Below, piece after piece: positions 34,149 through 42,685 of a DNA stretch of 64,000 bases. Origin of the DNA: Thalassobacillus devorans (GTDB taxonomy: Bacteria; Bacillota; Bacilli; Bacillales; Halobacillaceae); contig NZ_JAASRY010000001.1 of NCBI RefSeq assembly GCF_011761345.1, positions 682,001 to 746,000 of the forward strand, written 5' to 3'. The first letter of the stretch is position 1. Each line of letters opens with the position of its first letter. A program made the translations under genes and the position numbers. Below the pieces are notes generated by a model. It made no database searches. It was not told where the DNA came from and saw only the letters and a program-made list of their open reading frames with translations.

Positions 34149-35024
34149 ATGACGAAAACAGTAATGATTACAGGGGCATCGAATGGGTTCGGATATTTGA
34201 CAGCTATCAAGTGTGCAGAAAAAGGTTTCCGTGTGATTGCGACGATGCGGAACATGAGTTATGCCGACCGCTTTGAACAGGAGGTCAAGAATCCAAATGT
34301 ACTGGCAAGAATTATTCCAAGACAGCTGGATGTGACGGATCATGACTCGATCCGGTCGTTTGAAATCAGTCTGGCAACCATTGACAGGATCGATGTACTG
34401 ATTAATAATGCCGGCATGGCTGTCGGTGGGTTTGTGGAGGAAGTACCAGTCGAGGATTACCGCAAGCAATTTGAAACGAATTTTTTCGGAATGGTTGCCG
34501 TAACCCAGCTGGTGCTGCCGATTATGCGAAGGCAGGGTTTTGGAAAAATCCTGAATGTCAGCAGTATCAGTGGTCTCATCGGTTTTCCGGGACTGTCCCC
34601 TTATGTTGCATCCAAGCATGCTGTAGAAGGATTCACGGAAAGCCTCCGGCTGGAACTGAAGCCATTCGGTATCGAGGCGGCAATGATTGAGCCAGGTTCC
34701 TTTCGGACGAACATCTGGACTAGAGGCACGTACATACCGGAAACGGCATCACAGACCGGTTCCCCTTATGCCGATTATATGAATCGAATCAAGCAGTATA
34801 TGGAAGCGAGCAGGGAAACGATGGCTGAACCATCACAAGTTGCAGCATTCACAAGCAAACTCGTTGAGCGATCAGCGTGGTCGAAAGTGAGACACCCGGT
34901 CGGCAAAGGGGTCAGGCCGATGATATGGACGAAACGGTTATTACCTTGGCGCGTATGGGAAAAGCTTGTCATTCGTAAGGTATTGAACAAAAGGGAGGAG
35001 ATGCATGATGAAAAAGACATATGA
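34149..35024 (+). CDS. Short-chain dehydrogenase/reductase
   Basis: 291 residues. Classical SDR features: MITGASNGFG cofactor loop (TGxxxGxG), ARIIPRQLDVTD, DVLINNAGMAVGG, catalytic Ser in NVSSISGL and the YVASK Tyr-Lys pair (about 155-159), then EPGSFRTN. Arg after the second strand suggests NADP(H). The ATG at 34149 has AAAGGAG six bases upstream; an ATG at 34116 is further up without a site. The C-terminal 20 codons overlap the start of the carboxylesterase gene, so the two are translationally coupled. Confidence 0.86.
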   Translation: MTKTVMITGASNGFGYLTAIKCAEKGFRVIATMRNMSYADRFEQEVKNPNVLARIIPRQLDVTDHDSIRSFEISLATIDRIDVLINNAGMAVGGFVEEVPVEDYRKQFETNFFGMVAVTQLVLPIMRRQGFGKILNVSSISGLIGFPGLSPYVASKHAVEGFTESLRLELKPFGIEAAMIEPGSFRTNIWTRGTYIPETASQTGSPYADYMNRIKQYMEASRETMAEPSQVAAFTSKLVERSAWSKVRHPVGKGVRPMIWTKRLLPWRVWEKLVIRKVLNKREEMHDEKDI

Positions 35025-35763
35025 AGTGCTTCCTGGTGCGGAAGCATTTTTTCAAGAAGGCAATGAGGTAGGTATTCTTGTATTACACGGCTTTACCGGC
35101 ACTCCGCAAAGCATGCGCCCCTTGGGAGAGGCGTTTGCAGCTTCCGGTTTTTCCATTGCCATGCCAAGACTGGCTGGACATGGCACCCACTATGAAGATA
35201 TGGAAAAGACGACCTATAAAGATTGGATTGCCTCTGCGGAAGAAGCAATAGCATGGCTAAGGGAACGTACAAGCATATTGTTTGTAGCTGGTCTATCCAT
35301 GGGTGGTACACTGGCACTCTCTCTGGCAGAAAAATATGATGATATTCAAGGGGTCATGCTAATCAATCCAGCTATTGAGATGCAGCAGATGGAGGCGCTT
35401 AGAGAATCTGAAAACCAGCCGAGGTACCTGGAGTCGATTCACTCCGATGTTCAGAAAGAAGGCGTCCAGGAGCTGGCCTATGATAAAGTGCCTTATGCTT
35501 CCGTAATAGAACTGTTAAATATGCTTCAGGAGGTACGTGCTGATTTGGCAAATGTCCATTGTCCAGCACTTCAGTTCGTATCTGATGAAGATCATGTCGT
35601 ACCGCCGGATAATGCTTCCTATATATTTGATGCGATTTTTTCTGAGCACACCGAACTTGTCCATTTGGAAAATAGTTATCATGTAGCGACACTTGATCAT
35701 GATCTTGATTTAATCATTGAACGGAGCCTGGAGTTTATCCAGCAATATAGCATGACCAAATAA
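35005..35763 (+). CDS. Carboxylesterase (Est30-like alpha/beta hydrolase)
   Basis: 252 residues. VLHGFTGTPQSMRPL holds the oxyanion-hole region, GLSMGGTLAL the catalytic Ser (about 97), SDEDHVVPP the Asp and ENSYHVATLDHD the His. This matches the thermostable Est30 carboxylesterase group of Bacillales. It starts 20 bases before the stop of the SDR gene, behind GGGAGGAG; the ATG at 35008 is an equal alternative. The SDR-esterase pairing hints at a shared substrate with ester and alcohol/ketone groups, which is inference only. Confidence 0.85.
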   Translation: MMKKTYEVLPGAEAFFQEGNEVGILVLHGFTGTPQSMRPLGEAFAASGFSIAMPRLAGHGTHYEDMEKTTYKDWIASAEEAIAWLRERTSILFVAGLSMGGTLALSLAEKYDDIQGVMLINPAIEMQQMEALRESENQPRYLESIHSDVQKEGVQELAYDKVPYASVIELLNMLQEVRADLANVHCPALQFVSDEDHVVPPDNASYIFDAIFSEHTELVHLENSYHVATLDHDLDLIIERSLEFIQQYSMTK

Positions 35764-35815
35764 CTTATCGATTGTCTGGTGATACTACAAACATGTAGTT
35801 TTTCTGAATGTGTAT

Positions 35816-35851
35816 GCTGGTATAGACAACTATATGCCTAAACTTTATAAT
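35816..35851 (+). promoter_or_regulatory. nagAB promoter with NagR-type operator over the -35 box
   Basis: TAGACA (35823-35828) and TATAAT (35846-35851) are separated by exactly 17 bases. GCTGGTATAGACAACT (35816-35831) resembles the dre operator bound by B. subtilis NagR/YvoA (core TGGTATAGACCA-like) and covers the -35. The gene for a NagR-like repressor ends the same operon. Confidence 0.7.
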
Positions 35852-35883
35852 AGAGCTAGCAGCTACATCAGGGAGGAAAAGTT

Positions 35884-37068
35884 ATGACCCAGACATTGTT
35901 AATAAAAAATGTAACCATTATCGTCGAAAATGAAAAAGAAATTACAGGCTCTCTTTGGATAGAGGAAGGGAAAATTGCCGATATTTCCAAGGAAGGATTT
36001 TCGGACCGGACAGCCAATAGAGTCATAGACGGTAAAGGAAAAAACTGGTCGGTAATTCCCGGGTTCATTGATGTTCATATCCATGGAGCTGCCGGCCATG
36101 ACACCATGGATGCAACCCAGGAAGCGCTGGAAGGGATTGCGACAGTGCTCCCCGAAGAAGGCACCACCAGTTTCCTTGCGACCACGATGACACAATCAGA
36201 AGCAGCGATCTCCAAAGCATTAGCAAATGCGGCCGACTATATTGACCATCAGGTCGATGGCTACAGAGCGGAAATCATCGGCATCCATTTGGAGGGGCCG
36301 TTTATTTCCAAGGATAAAGCAGGGGCCCAGCCGCTGGAGCATATCATCGCCCCCGATCTCGAGCAATTCAATGCATGGAATGAAACTGCCAGACAGCTGA
36401 TCCGGCTTGTTACCATCGCTCCCGAAGAGCCGGGAGCATTACAGCTGATTGAGCATTTAAGTAAATCGGACATCGTCGCGTCCATTGGCCATACGAATGC
36501 CTCGTTTGCAGAAGTAGCACAGGCAGTAGAAAAGGGTGCCACCCATGTCACCCATTTATATAACCAGATGCGCGGTCTTCATCATCGGGAACCTGGTGCT
36601 TTGGGAGCGGCTTTGCTGCATAAGGAATTGTCAGTGGAAATCATCGTTGATTTTGTCCATGCCCATCAGGAGGCAGTCCGGCTTGCCTATGAAGCGAAGG
36701 GGCCGGAGAAAATGATGCTGATTACGGATGCAATGCGAGCCAAATGCCTCGCACCAGGGGAATATGATCTTGCCGGTCAACAGGTTACTGTAGAAGATAA
36801 TGAAGCCCGTCTTGCAGATGGAACCATAGCAGGCAGCGTACTGACGTTGAAGCAGGCAGTAGCTAATTTGAAGGAAACGGTCCATCCATCCGTTTACGAC
36901 TTGATCCAGCTTACCTCAGCAAATGCAGCCAAGGAGCTGAATGTTTTTGACCGAAAAGGAAGTATCAGCACCGGGAAAGACGCAGACCTTGTCATTCTGG
37001 ATGAGGACTGGGATGTGGCCGTGACGATTTGTAAAGGAACGATTGCATATGAACAGGAGGGTCGATGA
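35884..37068 (+). CDS. nagA: N-acetylglucosamine-6-phosphate deacetylase
   Basis: 394 residues. An amidohydrolase with FIDVHIHGAAGHDTMD for the first metal site, HLEGPFI with the metal-binding Glu (about 138), SIGHTNASF and THVTHLYNQM with the two His ligands, and MLITDAM with the catalytic Asp (about 285). It removes acetate from GlcNAc-6-phosphate released from amino sugars or recycled wall. First gene of nagA-nagB-nagR; its stop overlaps the nagB start in ATGA. GGGAGGAAAAGTT precedes the ATG. A NagR-type operator overlaps its promoter. Confidence 0.93.
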   Translation: MTQTLLIKNVTIIVENEKEITGSLWIEEGKIADISKEGFSDRTANRVIDGKGKNWSVIPGFIDVHIHGAAGHDTMDATQEALEGIATVLPEEGTTSFLATTMTQSEAAISKALANAADYIDHQVDGYRAEIIGIHLEGPFISKDKAGAQPLEHIIAPDLEQFNAWNETARQLIRLVTIAPEEPGALQLIEHLSKSDIVASIGHTNASFAEVAQAVEKGATHVTHLYNQMRGLHHREPGALGAALLHKELSVEIIVDFVHAHQEAVRLAYEAKGPEKMMLITDAMRAKCLAPGEYDLAGQQVTVEDNEARLADGTIAGSVLTLKQAVANLKETVHPSVYDLIQLTSANAAKELNVFDRKGSISTGKDADLVILDEDWDVAVTICKGTIAYEQEGR

Positions 37069-37802
37069 CAGTGAAAGTGATTGTGAAAGAAGACTACCAG
37101 GAAATGAGCTGTGCCGCTGCTCATGTCGTTGAAAAGAAAATCACCGAAAATCCTCAGGCAGTACTGGGGCTTGCAACGGGAAGCACGCCGCTTGCGACGT
37201 ATAAAGAAATGGTGAAGGGATATAAAGAAGGCGAATTCAGTTATCGGAATATCCAGACCTTGAATTTGGATGAATACGTCGGACTCGACAAAAAACACCC
37301 TCAAAGCTACCACCGGTTTATGTGTGAGCACCTTTTCGATCACATTGACATTGATCTTGATAACACGCATATCCCTCGAGGGGATGCGCCTGATATTGAG
37401 CAGGAATGCCAGCGTTATGAGGGGCTGATCGACCAAATCGGCCCTCCCGACCTTCAAATTCTCGGCATTGGGAGGAATGGACATATTGGCTTCAATGAGC
37501 CGGGGACACCGTTTGATTCGACTACCCATGTTGTAACTTTGACGGAGTCGACCCGGAAAGCCAATGCCCGGTTCTTTTCGTCATTAGAAGCAGTACCGAC
37601 CCACTCAATTACGATGGGGATCTGTTCGATTTTAAAAAGTAAACAGATCCTTCTGCTGGCATCCGGGGAAGAAAAGGCACCTGCAATAGACAGGCTGTTG
37701 AATGGGGAAGTAGAAGAAGATTTCCCGGCTTCCGCGCTGAAAAACCACCCGGACGTCACATTGATTGTTGATGAAAAAGCATACCAGAAGGCAGTGAAGT
37801 GA
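37065..37802 (+). CDS. nagB: Glucosamine-6-phosphate deaminase
   Basis: 245 residues. GLATGSTPLATYKEMV is the sugar phosphate loop, LNLDEYVGLDKKHPQSYH holds the catalytic Asp (about 67), and ILGIGRNGHIGFNEPG the His-Glu relay. It converts glucosamine-6-phosphate to fructose-6-phosphate and ammonia, completing the pathway begun by NagA. Like B. subtilis NagB it is short and lacks the extra allosteric segment of the E. coli enzyme. CAGGAGGG sits five bases before the ATG; a GTG at 37071 is another possible start with better spacing. Confidence 0.93.
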   Translation: MTVKVIVKEDYQEMSCAAAHVVEKKITENPQAVLGLATGSTPLATYKEMVKGYKEGEFSYRNIQTLNLDEYVGLDKKHPQSYHRFMCEHLFDHIDIDLDNTHIPRGDAPDIEQECQRYEGLIDQIGPPDLQILGIGRNGHIGFNEPGTPFDSTTHVVTLTESTRKANARFFSSLEAVPTHSITMGICSILKSKQILLLASGEEKAPAIDRLLNGEVEEDFPASALKNHPDVTLIVDEKAYQKAVK

Positions 37803-37815
37803 AGGAGGAGAAACC

Positions 37816-38538
37816 ATGTTGAACAAACAGTCCCCGCTCCCGATGTACTATCAGATTGAGGAAGATATAAAAAAACGGATCGCGAAGCAGGAATTCCTTC
37901 CCGGTGAATCAATACCGTCGGAGCGGGCATTAACCGAGATGTATGATGTCAGCCGCATGACCGTTCGCCAGGCTGTCAATAATCTGGTCCAGGAAGGCCT
38001 GCTATATCGCGAAAAAGGGAAAGGTACATTCATCGCCGAAGCAAAAATGGAGCAGTCATTAAGTGGACTGACAAGTTTCACCGAAGACATGAAACGGCGT
38101 GGTCTGAAACCTGGTAACAAGCTGTTGAGCTTCGAGGTGAAGGAAGCAGGATCTCCATTGGCGAAAAAACTAGGCATGGAAGCAGATGAGCGCGTCTATG
38201 AAGTGAGACGTGTCCGCCTGGCCGACGACGTGCCGATGGCATTGGAAACTACCTATATCCCATACGGTCTGATGCCGGAATTGACCGAGGAGCATATTCA
38301 GCAGTCGTTCTATGCTTATGTCGAAGCACTCGGGTTCACGATTGGCAGGGCGGAGCAGGCGATTGAAGCGGCATTGGCTGACGAATACCAGGCGGAAGCC
38401 CTGGAGATTCCGCTTCACGCCGCATTATTAGGAATCGAGCGTCTGACCTTTACAACCGATGGCCGTCCATTTGAACTCGTGCAATCCGCCTACCGTGCTG
38501 ATCGCTATAAATTCTTAGCAGAAATTCATCGGAATTAA
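37816..38538 (+). CDS. nagR: GntR/HutC-family repressor NagR
   Basis: 240 residues. The N-terminal winged helix (LPMYYQIEEDIKKRI, GESIPSERALTEMYDVSRMT, QEGLLYREKGKGTFI) is typical GntR; the C-terminal UTRA domain (about 80-235) binds the effector, in NagR glucosamine-6-phosphate or GlcNAc-6-phosphate. Placement 13 bases after nagB and the dre-like site ahead of nagA argue for autoregulation of the operon. A strong GGAGGAG precedes the ATG. Confidence 0.9.
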   Translation: MLNKQSPLPMYYQIEEDIKKRIAKQEFLPGESIPSERALTEMYDVSRMTVRQAVNNLVQEGLLYREKGKGTFIAEAKMEQSLSGLTSFTEDMKRRGLKPGNKLLSFEVKEAGSPLAKKLGMEADERVYEVRRVRLADDVPMALETTYIPYGLMPELTEEHIQQSFYAYVEALGFTIGRAEQAIEAALADEYQAEALEIPLHAALLGIERLTFTTDGRPFELVQSAYRADRYKFLAEIHRN

Positions 38539-38550
38539 AAAAGGGCCACA

Positions 38551-38594
38551 CCTTTCCTCACTTTCCTTTCGATAATAAAGTGAAAGGGGGAAGG
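38551..38594 (+). promoter_or_regulatory. Hairpin that overlaps the ribosome binding site of the amidase gene
   Basis: CCTTTCCTCACTTTC (38551-38565) pairs with GTGAAAGGGGGAAGG (38580-38594); the right arm contains the SD for the ATG at 38599. Either an imperfect terminator after nagR or a structure that limits amidase translation. Confidence 0.5.
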
Positions 38595-38598
38595 AAAC

Positions 38599-39321
38599 AT
38601 GCAACTGGAAATCCAATCAATGCTTTTACCAAAACACCATCCATGCCGACCTGGGCATCACATGAAACCTCTATACATAACGGTGCATACGACAGGAAAC
38701 CGTTCACGGGGAGCCAATGCCATGATGCATGGCAATTATTTACGCAATTTAGATGGAAGCAGACTGGTCAGCTGGCATTATACAGTCGATGAAAAAGTGG
38801 TCATTAAGCATCTTCCTGATAATGAAAGCGGCTGGCACGCCGGCGACGGTAACGGTCCAGGCAATAGAAGCTCTATTGGTATTGAAATCTGTGAACATGA
38901 GGATGGGGATTTTGAGCAGGCAGTCGGTATGGCAGCACAATTAATTCGACTACTGCAAGACAAGCACAACCTTCCTGTATCCCATGTCGTTCCCCACCAG
39001 AAATGGAGTGGAAAAATTTGTCCACGGCCGCTTTTGCCGGAATGGAATGCCTTTTTGATGAAGCTGCAAGACACCCCAGCCGGCCCTTTTTATATGGGGA
39101 AGAAACTGGTCTCTATCTATGATGGCATGCTGCGGTTTTACATACGGCCGTCCTGGAAAGATTCGGATGTATACGGGCACGTTAATTCAGGCTATGGGTT
39201 TCCGGTTATCACGAACAAATTGAAAGTCGGAAAAGGCTTTCAGTATGAGGTGAGAAATAGTAACGGGAAGGTATTTTATATTACCGCGAGCGAACAATAC
39301 GTCCGGCTGGTGAACGTATAA
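38599..39321 (+). CDS. N-acetylmuramoyl-L-alanine amidase (Amidase_2)
   Basis: 240 residues. The zinc-amidase fold is indicated by YITVHTTGN (first His), WHYTVDEK, WHAGDGNGPGNRSSIGIEIC and HQKWSGKICPRPL (second His and Cys/Asp ligand), as in CwlA/XlyA-type endolysins. The C-terminal 75 residues (FYIRPSWKDSDVYGHVNSGY) look like a beta-rich wall-binding segment. There is no signal peptide, as in phage or spore-related amidases, but no holin or phage genes are near. Its SD lies inside a hairpin. Confidence 0.83.
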   Translation: MQLEIQSMLLPKHHPCRPGHHMKPLYITVHTTGNRSRGANAMMHGNYLRNLDGSRLVSWHYTVDEKVVIKHLPDNESGWHAGDGNGPGNRSSIGIEICEHEDGDFEQAVGMAAQLIRLLQDKHNLPVSHVVPHQKWSGKICPRPLLPEWNAFLMKLQDTPAGPFYMGKKLVSIYDGMLRFYIRPSWKDSDVYGHVNSGYGFPVITNKLKVGKGFQYEVRNSNGKVFYITASEQYVRLVNV

Positions 39322-39386
39322 AAAGCGCTTTCATGGTATAATAGTAGTAACTAGTATAGTATCCCATTGGAAAGGAGCTGGGTGCA

Positions 39387-39812
39387 GTGAGTAAAACCTA
39401 TCTTGTACCTGTTGATGGCTCAGATCACTCCTTACGCGCACTGGAATATGCACTGGAAGTGGCAAATGACGAAGGAGATAAGCTATTGCTGGTACACGTC
39501 CAGCCTTCGTATAATACCCATAATGTCCGGCGCTTCCTTTCGAAAGAGCAGATCAAATCTTATCAGGAAGAGATGGCGGAAGAAGCGTTCCAAACCACTG
39601 AACCTCTCCTTGCCAGGCATGATGTGATCGTTGAAAAAATGATGCTTATTGGTGTTGCAAGTGAAGAAATCTGCAAGCTGGCGCGAAAAGAGAAAGTGAA
39701 CGGGATTATCATGGGCTCCCGTGGCCTTGGCCGGGTGAAAGGATCGATTCTGGGCAGCATCAGCTACAGCGTCATCCACACCGCAGACGTCCCCGTCACC
39801 ATCGTCCCGTAG
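39387..39812 (+). CDS. Universal stress protein (UspA family)
   Basis: 141 residues with a GTG start. YLVPVDGSDHSLRALEYALE at the N terminus and the ATP-binding GSRGLGRVKGSILGSISYSVI motif (GxxGxxxxxxxxGSxS) near the C terminus define a nucleotide-binding Usp. A good -10 (TATAAT, 39337-39342) lies upstream, preceded by AAAAAGCGCTTTCA, which partly resembles a CcpA cre site. Strong terminator after it. Confidence 0.85.
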   Translation: MSKTYLVPVDGSDHSLRALEYALEVANDEGDKLLLVHVQPSYNTHNVRRFLSKEQIKSYQEEMAEEAFQTTEPLLARHDVIVEKMMLIGVASEEICKLARKEKVNGIIMGSRGLGRVKGSILGSISYSVIHTADVPVTIVP

Positions 39813-39844
39813 CTCTTGAAACCTTTTTGGTTCCTTTTATACAG

Positions 39845-39876
39845 ACTCAGAGTTCTTTCCAGACTCTGAGTTTTTT
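39845..39876 (+). terminator. Rho-independent terminator after the usp gene
   Basis: ACTCAGAGT pairs with ACTCTGAGT, followed by TTTTT. Confidence 0.88.
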
Positions 39877-39901
39877 CTTTTATATGAAACTAAGTAAATT
39901 A

Positions 39902-40071
39902 GTTTCGTTTTCCAAAATGAGTGGAATGAGGGCTTGGCGAACCACTCGCTTTCCGCGGATGTCCTCGTGAGCCTCCTCAGGCTGACGCCTTGCGGGGTCT
40001 CCCATCAAACATTCTTCCGCAGGAGTCTCGCATTTCGCCCAGCCCTCATTTTTATATTCAGAAAACGAAAC
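39902..40071 (-). repeat. Dispersed repeat family AB, minus-oriented copy (A2)
   Basis: GTTTCGTTTTC ... GAAAACGAAAC ends enclose GAGGGCTTGGCGAACCACTC, GAGCCTCCTCAGG, GCGGGGTCTCCC and AGGAGTCTCGCATTTCGCCC. Same family as 29235-29462 but without the loop insertion. Confidence 0.75.
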
Positions 40072-40150
40072 TACCCTTTAATTAGAAAGTTCTAACTCCA
40101 TAGTTCAGTTGTACTTTTACTGTACCGAGTTGGATAATATTAAAATAAAT

Positions 40151-40320
40151 GGGTCCGTCACTCTTAATGTAGTTGGGGTGGCGGGGAGACGGTGAGACTC
40201 CCGTGGGAGAAGGAGCTAGGCGAGATCCCGCAGGGAGTGAAACGACCGAGGAAGCTTGCCAGTTCCCCCACAGGAAAGCGAACCGTTCCCCGCCATCCCT
40301 AACATGCATGGCAACGGACC
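40151..40320 (+). repeat. Dispersed repeat family AB, plus-oriented copy (B2)
   Basis: GGGTCCGT ... CAACGGACC ends enclose GTGAGACTCCCGTGGGAGAA, GGCGAGATCCCGCAGGGAGT and GGAAAGCGAACCGTTCCCCG. It follows A2 by 80 bases, repeating the A-then-B arrangement of 29.2-29.7 kb. Confidence 0.75.
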
Positions 40321-40416
40321 GTTGTTATTTTGGAATCAAGTGAGCCGGATGATTCATGTGGCAGATTAACCTGTGGTAAGATAAAAGAACTAATGCTTTT
40401 CCAAAAGGAGGATATT

Positions 40417-42426
40417 ATGAGAAAGCTTACAGTCCTGTTGTTGCTAGCGCTGCTTACGGTCGTCGCTGCAGCATGCAATAACGAGGAAAAACCAACAGCA
40501 GAAGAACGATTTACGGAATACATAGCATTATGGGAAGACGGCAAGTTTGAAGAAATGTATGAAATGATGAGCGCTTCCTCCAAAGAGGAATTCAGTAAAG
40601 AGGAAGCGGTAGAGCGATTTGAAAAAATCTATCAGGATGTTGGAATTGAAGAGTTGAAAGTAGACTTCGAACAAAAAGAGGAAGAAGATGCTGAAGATGA
40701 AACAGAGAAAACAATCCCTTTTCAGGTATCCATGACTTCTGTTGCTGGCGATATCGAATTTGATTATGAGGCGACCTGGAGTAAAGAAGAACGGGAAGCA
40801 GATGGCGAAACAGAGGAAAATTGGTATGTCAACTGGAACCCGGGCTTCATTTTTCCAGAAATAGCGGATGGCCAGGGAGTAGGCATCACTTCCGTCCCCG
40901 CTGAACGTGGGGAAATCTTTGATCGAAATGGCGATGGATTAGCCATCAATGATGACTTTATCGAATTTGGTGTCGTTCCAGGACAATTAGGTGAAGAGGA
41001 AGAAGAAACGAAAGAAAAACTTGCCGAATTGCTTGATATGTCGATCGAAGCAATTGATCAAAAACTTGATGCCGGCTGGGTAAAGGAAGATTCGTTTGTT
41101 CCCTTGAAAAAAATACCAGCCGAGGAGAAGGAAAGAGTCGAAGCGATTGCTGACATCGAGGCTTCAACCTCCCGTGAAGCGACAGGAAGGTATTACCCAT
41201 ACGGGGAAGCGGCTGCGCATCTGACCGGCTATATCCGTCAGGTCACTGCTGAGGACCTGGAAAAATTAGATGATGAAAAATATAACAGCAATAGCGTAAT
41301 CGGCCATGGAGGCATAGAAGCAGAGTTTGAAGAAACATTAAGCGGAAAGCCTGGGGTAGAAGTATACGCCGTAGACGAGGAAACAGATGAACGAACAACG
41401 ATTGCAGAGACAGAGGTAGAGCATGGGGAGGATGTCGAGCTTACCGTTGACGCCGAAGTGCAAGAGAAGATCTATCAGTCTTATGAAGGCGAAGCCGGAG
41501 CGACAGCGGCTATCAACCCAACAACCGGGGAAACGTTGGCACTCGTAAGCTCACCTGCTATCGATCCGAACTTGCGAGTTTATGGTACCAACCAGAAAAT
41601 CGACGATGAGCTGGAGCCAAGTCTGAACCGATCAATGCATACGTTTGCTCCTGGGTCCGTGGTCAAACCGATTACTGCTGCTATCGCTATGACCAATGGG
41701 GCGATCGGTCCGGAAGAAACGATGGATATTAACGGAAAAACATGGGCAAAAGACGATGGTTCGTGGGGGGGTTATGAAATCAGCCGGGTCACGGAATTTA
41801 ATGGTCCGGTCGATGTTACAAACGCACTGATTCGTTCCGATAATATTTTCTTTGCTCGGACAGCTTTGAAAATGGAACCGGAAACGTTCCGGAGCGGCCT
41901 GGAGGATTTCGGGTTCAACGAGGAAATCCCATATGATTACCCACTTTATAACTCTCAGATTTCCAATGAAGATACCTTCCGGGATGATTTATTGATGGCA
42001 AACACAGCTTATGGCCAGGGACAAATGGAAATGTCTGTACTGCACCTGGCAACAGCCTACACGCCATTTTTCAACGAAGGTAACTTATTAAAGCCGACCA
42101 TTGTTCAATCCGATAATACGCTGGATGTTTGGAAAGAAAATGTCACCGATCCGCAATATAACGATGTTATCAAAAATGCCCTGCGCCAGGTGGTTGCTCA
42201 CGAAGCAGGAACCGCACGTGCAGCTAATATCGAAGGAAAAGCACTCGCTGGTAAGACGGGAACTGCCGAACTGAAGCGGACAAAAGAGGAAGATGGGAAG
42301 GAGAACGGCTGGTTTGTCGTTTATCCGAGCGAAAATACGGATATATTACTTGCAATGATGAAAGAAAATGCCAAAAGCGGGGATGTCGTCGAGCAGGCAG
42401 CGGATTTATTCCGAAATATGGAATAA
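40417..42426 (+). CDS. pbpC: Penicillin-binding protein 3-like lipoprotein (class B, MecA N-domain)
   Basis: 669 residues, like B. subtilis PbpC (PBP3). A lipobox (LLTVVAAAC, Cys at about 20) replaces the usual membrane helix. An NTF2-like MecA_N domain (about 30-155) is followed by the PBP dimerisation region with RGEIFDRNGDGLA and the transpeptidase domain: SxxK as APGSVVKP, SxN as RSDNIFFA and KTGT as LAGKTGTAE. It cross-links peptidoglycan and, from its relatives, may tolerate beta-lactams. AAGGAGG lies before the ATG at 40417; the ORF extends upstream to 40330 without a site. Acidic composition suits a halophile. Confidence 0.88.
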   Translation: MRKLTVLLLLALLTVVAAACNNEEKPTAEERFTEYIALWEDGKFEEMYEMMSASSKEEFSKEEAVERFEKIYQDVGIEELKVDFEQKEEEDAEDETEKTIPFQVSMTSVAGDIEFDYEATWSKEEREADGETEENWYVNWNPGFIFPEIADGQGVGITSVPAERGEIFDRNGDGLAINDDFIEFGVVPGQLGEEEEETKEKLAELLDMSIEAIDQKLDAGWVKEDSFVPLKKIPAEEKERVEAIADIEASTSREATGRYYPYGEAAAHLTGYIRQVTAEDLEKLDDEKYNSNSVIGHGGIEAEFEETLSGKPGVEVYAVDEETDERTTIAETEVEHGEDVELTVDAEVQEKIYQSYEGEAGATAAINPTTGETLALVSSPAIDPNLRVYGTNQKIDDELEPSLNRSMHTFAPGSVVKPITAAIAMTNGAIGPEETMDINGKTWAKDDGSWGGYEISRVTEFNGPVDVTNALIRSDNIFFARTALKMEPETFRSGLEDFGFNEEIPYDYPLYNSQISNEDTFRDDLLMANTAYGQGQMEMSVLHLATAYTPFFNEGNLLKPTIVQSDNTLDVWKENVTDPQYNDVIKNALRQVVAHEAGTARAANIEGKALAGKTGTAELKRTKEEDGKENGWFVVYPSENTDILLAMMKENAKSGDVVEQAADLFRNME

Positions 42427-42437
42427 CCGCCCGCTTG

Positions 42438-42466
42438 TTGCTAAAGTTACAATAGTTTTTTATAAT
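42438..42466 (+). promoter_or_regulatory. Promoter of the thiT riboswitch transcript
   Basis: TTGCTA (42438-42443), 17-base spacer, TATAAT (42461-42466). The aptamer begins about 30 bases downstream. Confidence 0.75.
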
Positions 42467-42495
42467 GGAACCAGTACAAAAAAAGCATAGATTCG

Positions 42496-42588
42496 AAGCC
42501 TTCCAAGGGGAGCCAAACATGGCTGAGAGTGGACAGTGTCCTTACCCTTCGAACCTGTTAGTTAATACTAGCGTAGGAATGGTGGCTT
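42496..42588 (+). ncRNA. TPP riboswitch aptamer (THI element) upstream of thiT
   Basis: Conserved parts in order: CCAAGGGGAGCC, GGCTGAGAGTGG, TACCCTTCGAACCTGTTAGT and TAATACTAGCGTAGGAA. AAGCC and GGCTT close P1. Thiamine pyrophosphate binding should promote the downstream terminator. Confidence 0.93.
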
Positions 42589-42598
42589 TTATGATGGT

Positions 42599-42654
42599 GC
42601 AATGCAAACGGAATCCGTCCATCTGGAAGCTTCCCCCTTGGCATTGCTTTTTTT
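42599..42654 (+). terminator. Riboswitch-controlled terminator before thiT
   Basis: GCAATGC (42599-42605) pairs with GCATTGC (42641-42647) over a 35-base loop holding ACGGAATCCGT, followed by TTTTTTT. It lies between the aptamer and the thiT start. Confidence 0.75.
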
Positions 42655-42685
42655 GTTGCCAAAAATCAAGGGGAGTGATTCAAAA

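Noticed and set aside
38599-39321. Prophage remnant around the amidase
   Set aside because: Neighbours are nagR and a universal stress gene; no holin, tail, integrase or attachment repeats were seen.
39320-39333. CcpA cre site ahead of the universal stress gene
   Set aside because: AAAAAGCGCTTTCA lacks the first two consensus bases; noted in the gene entry but not called.
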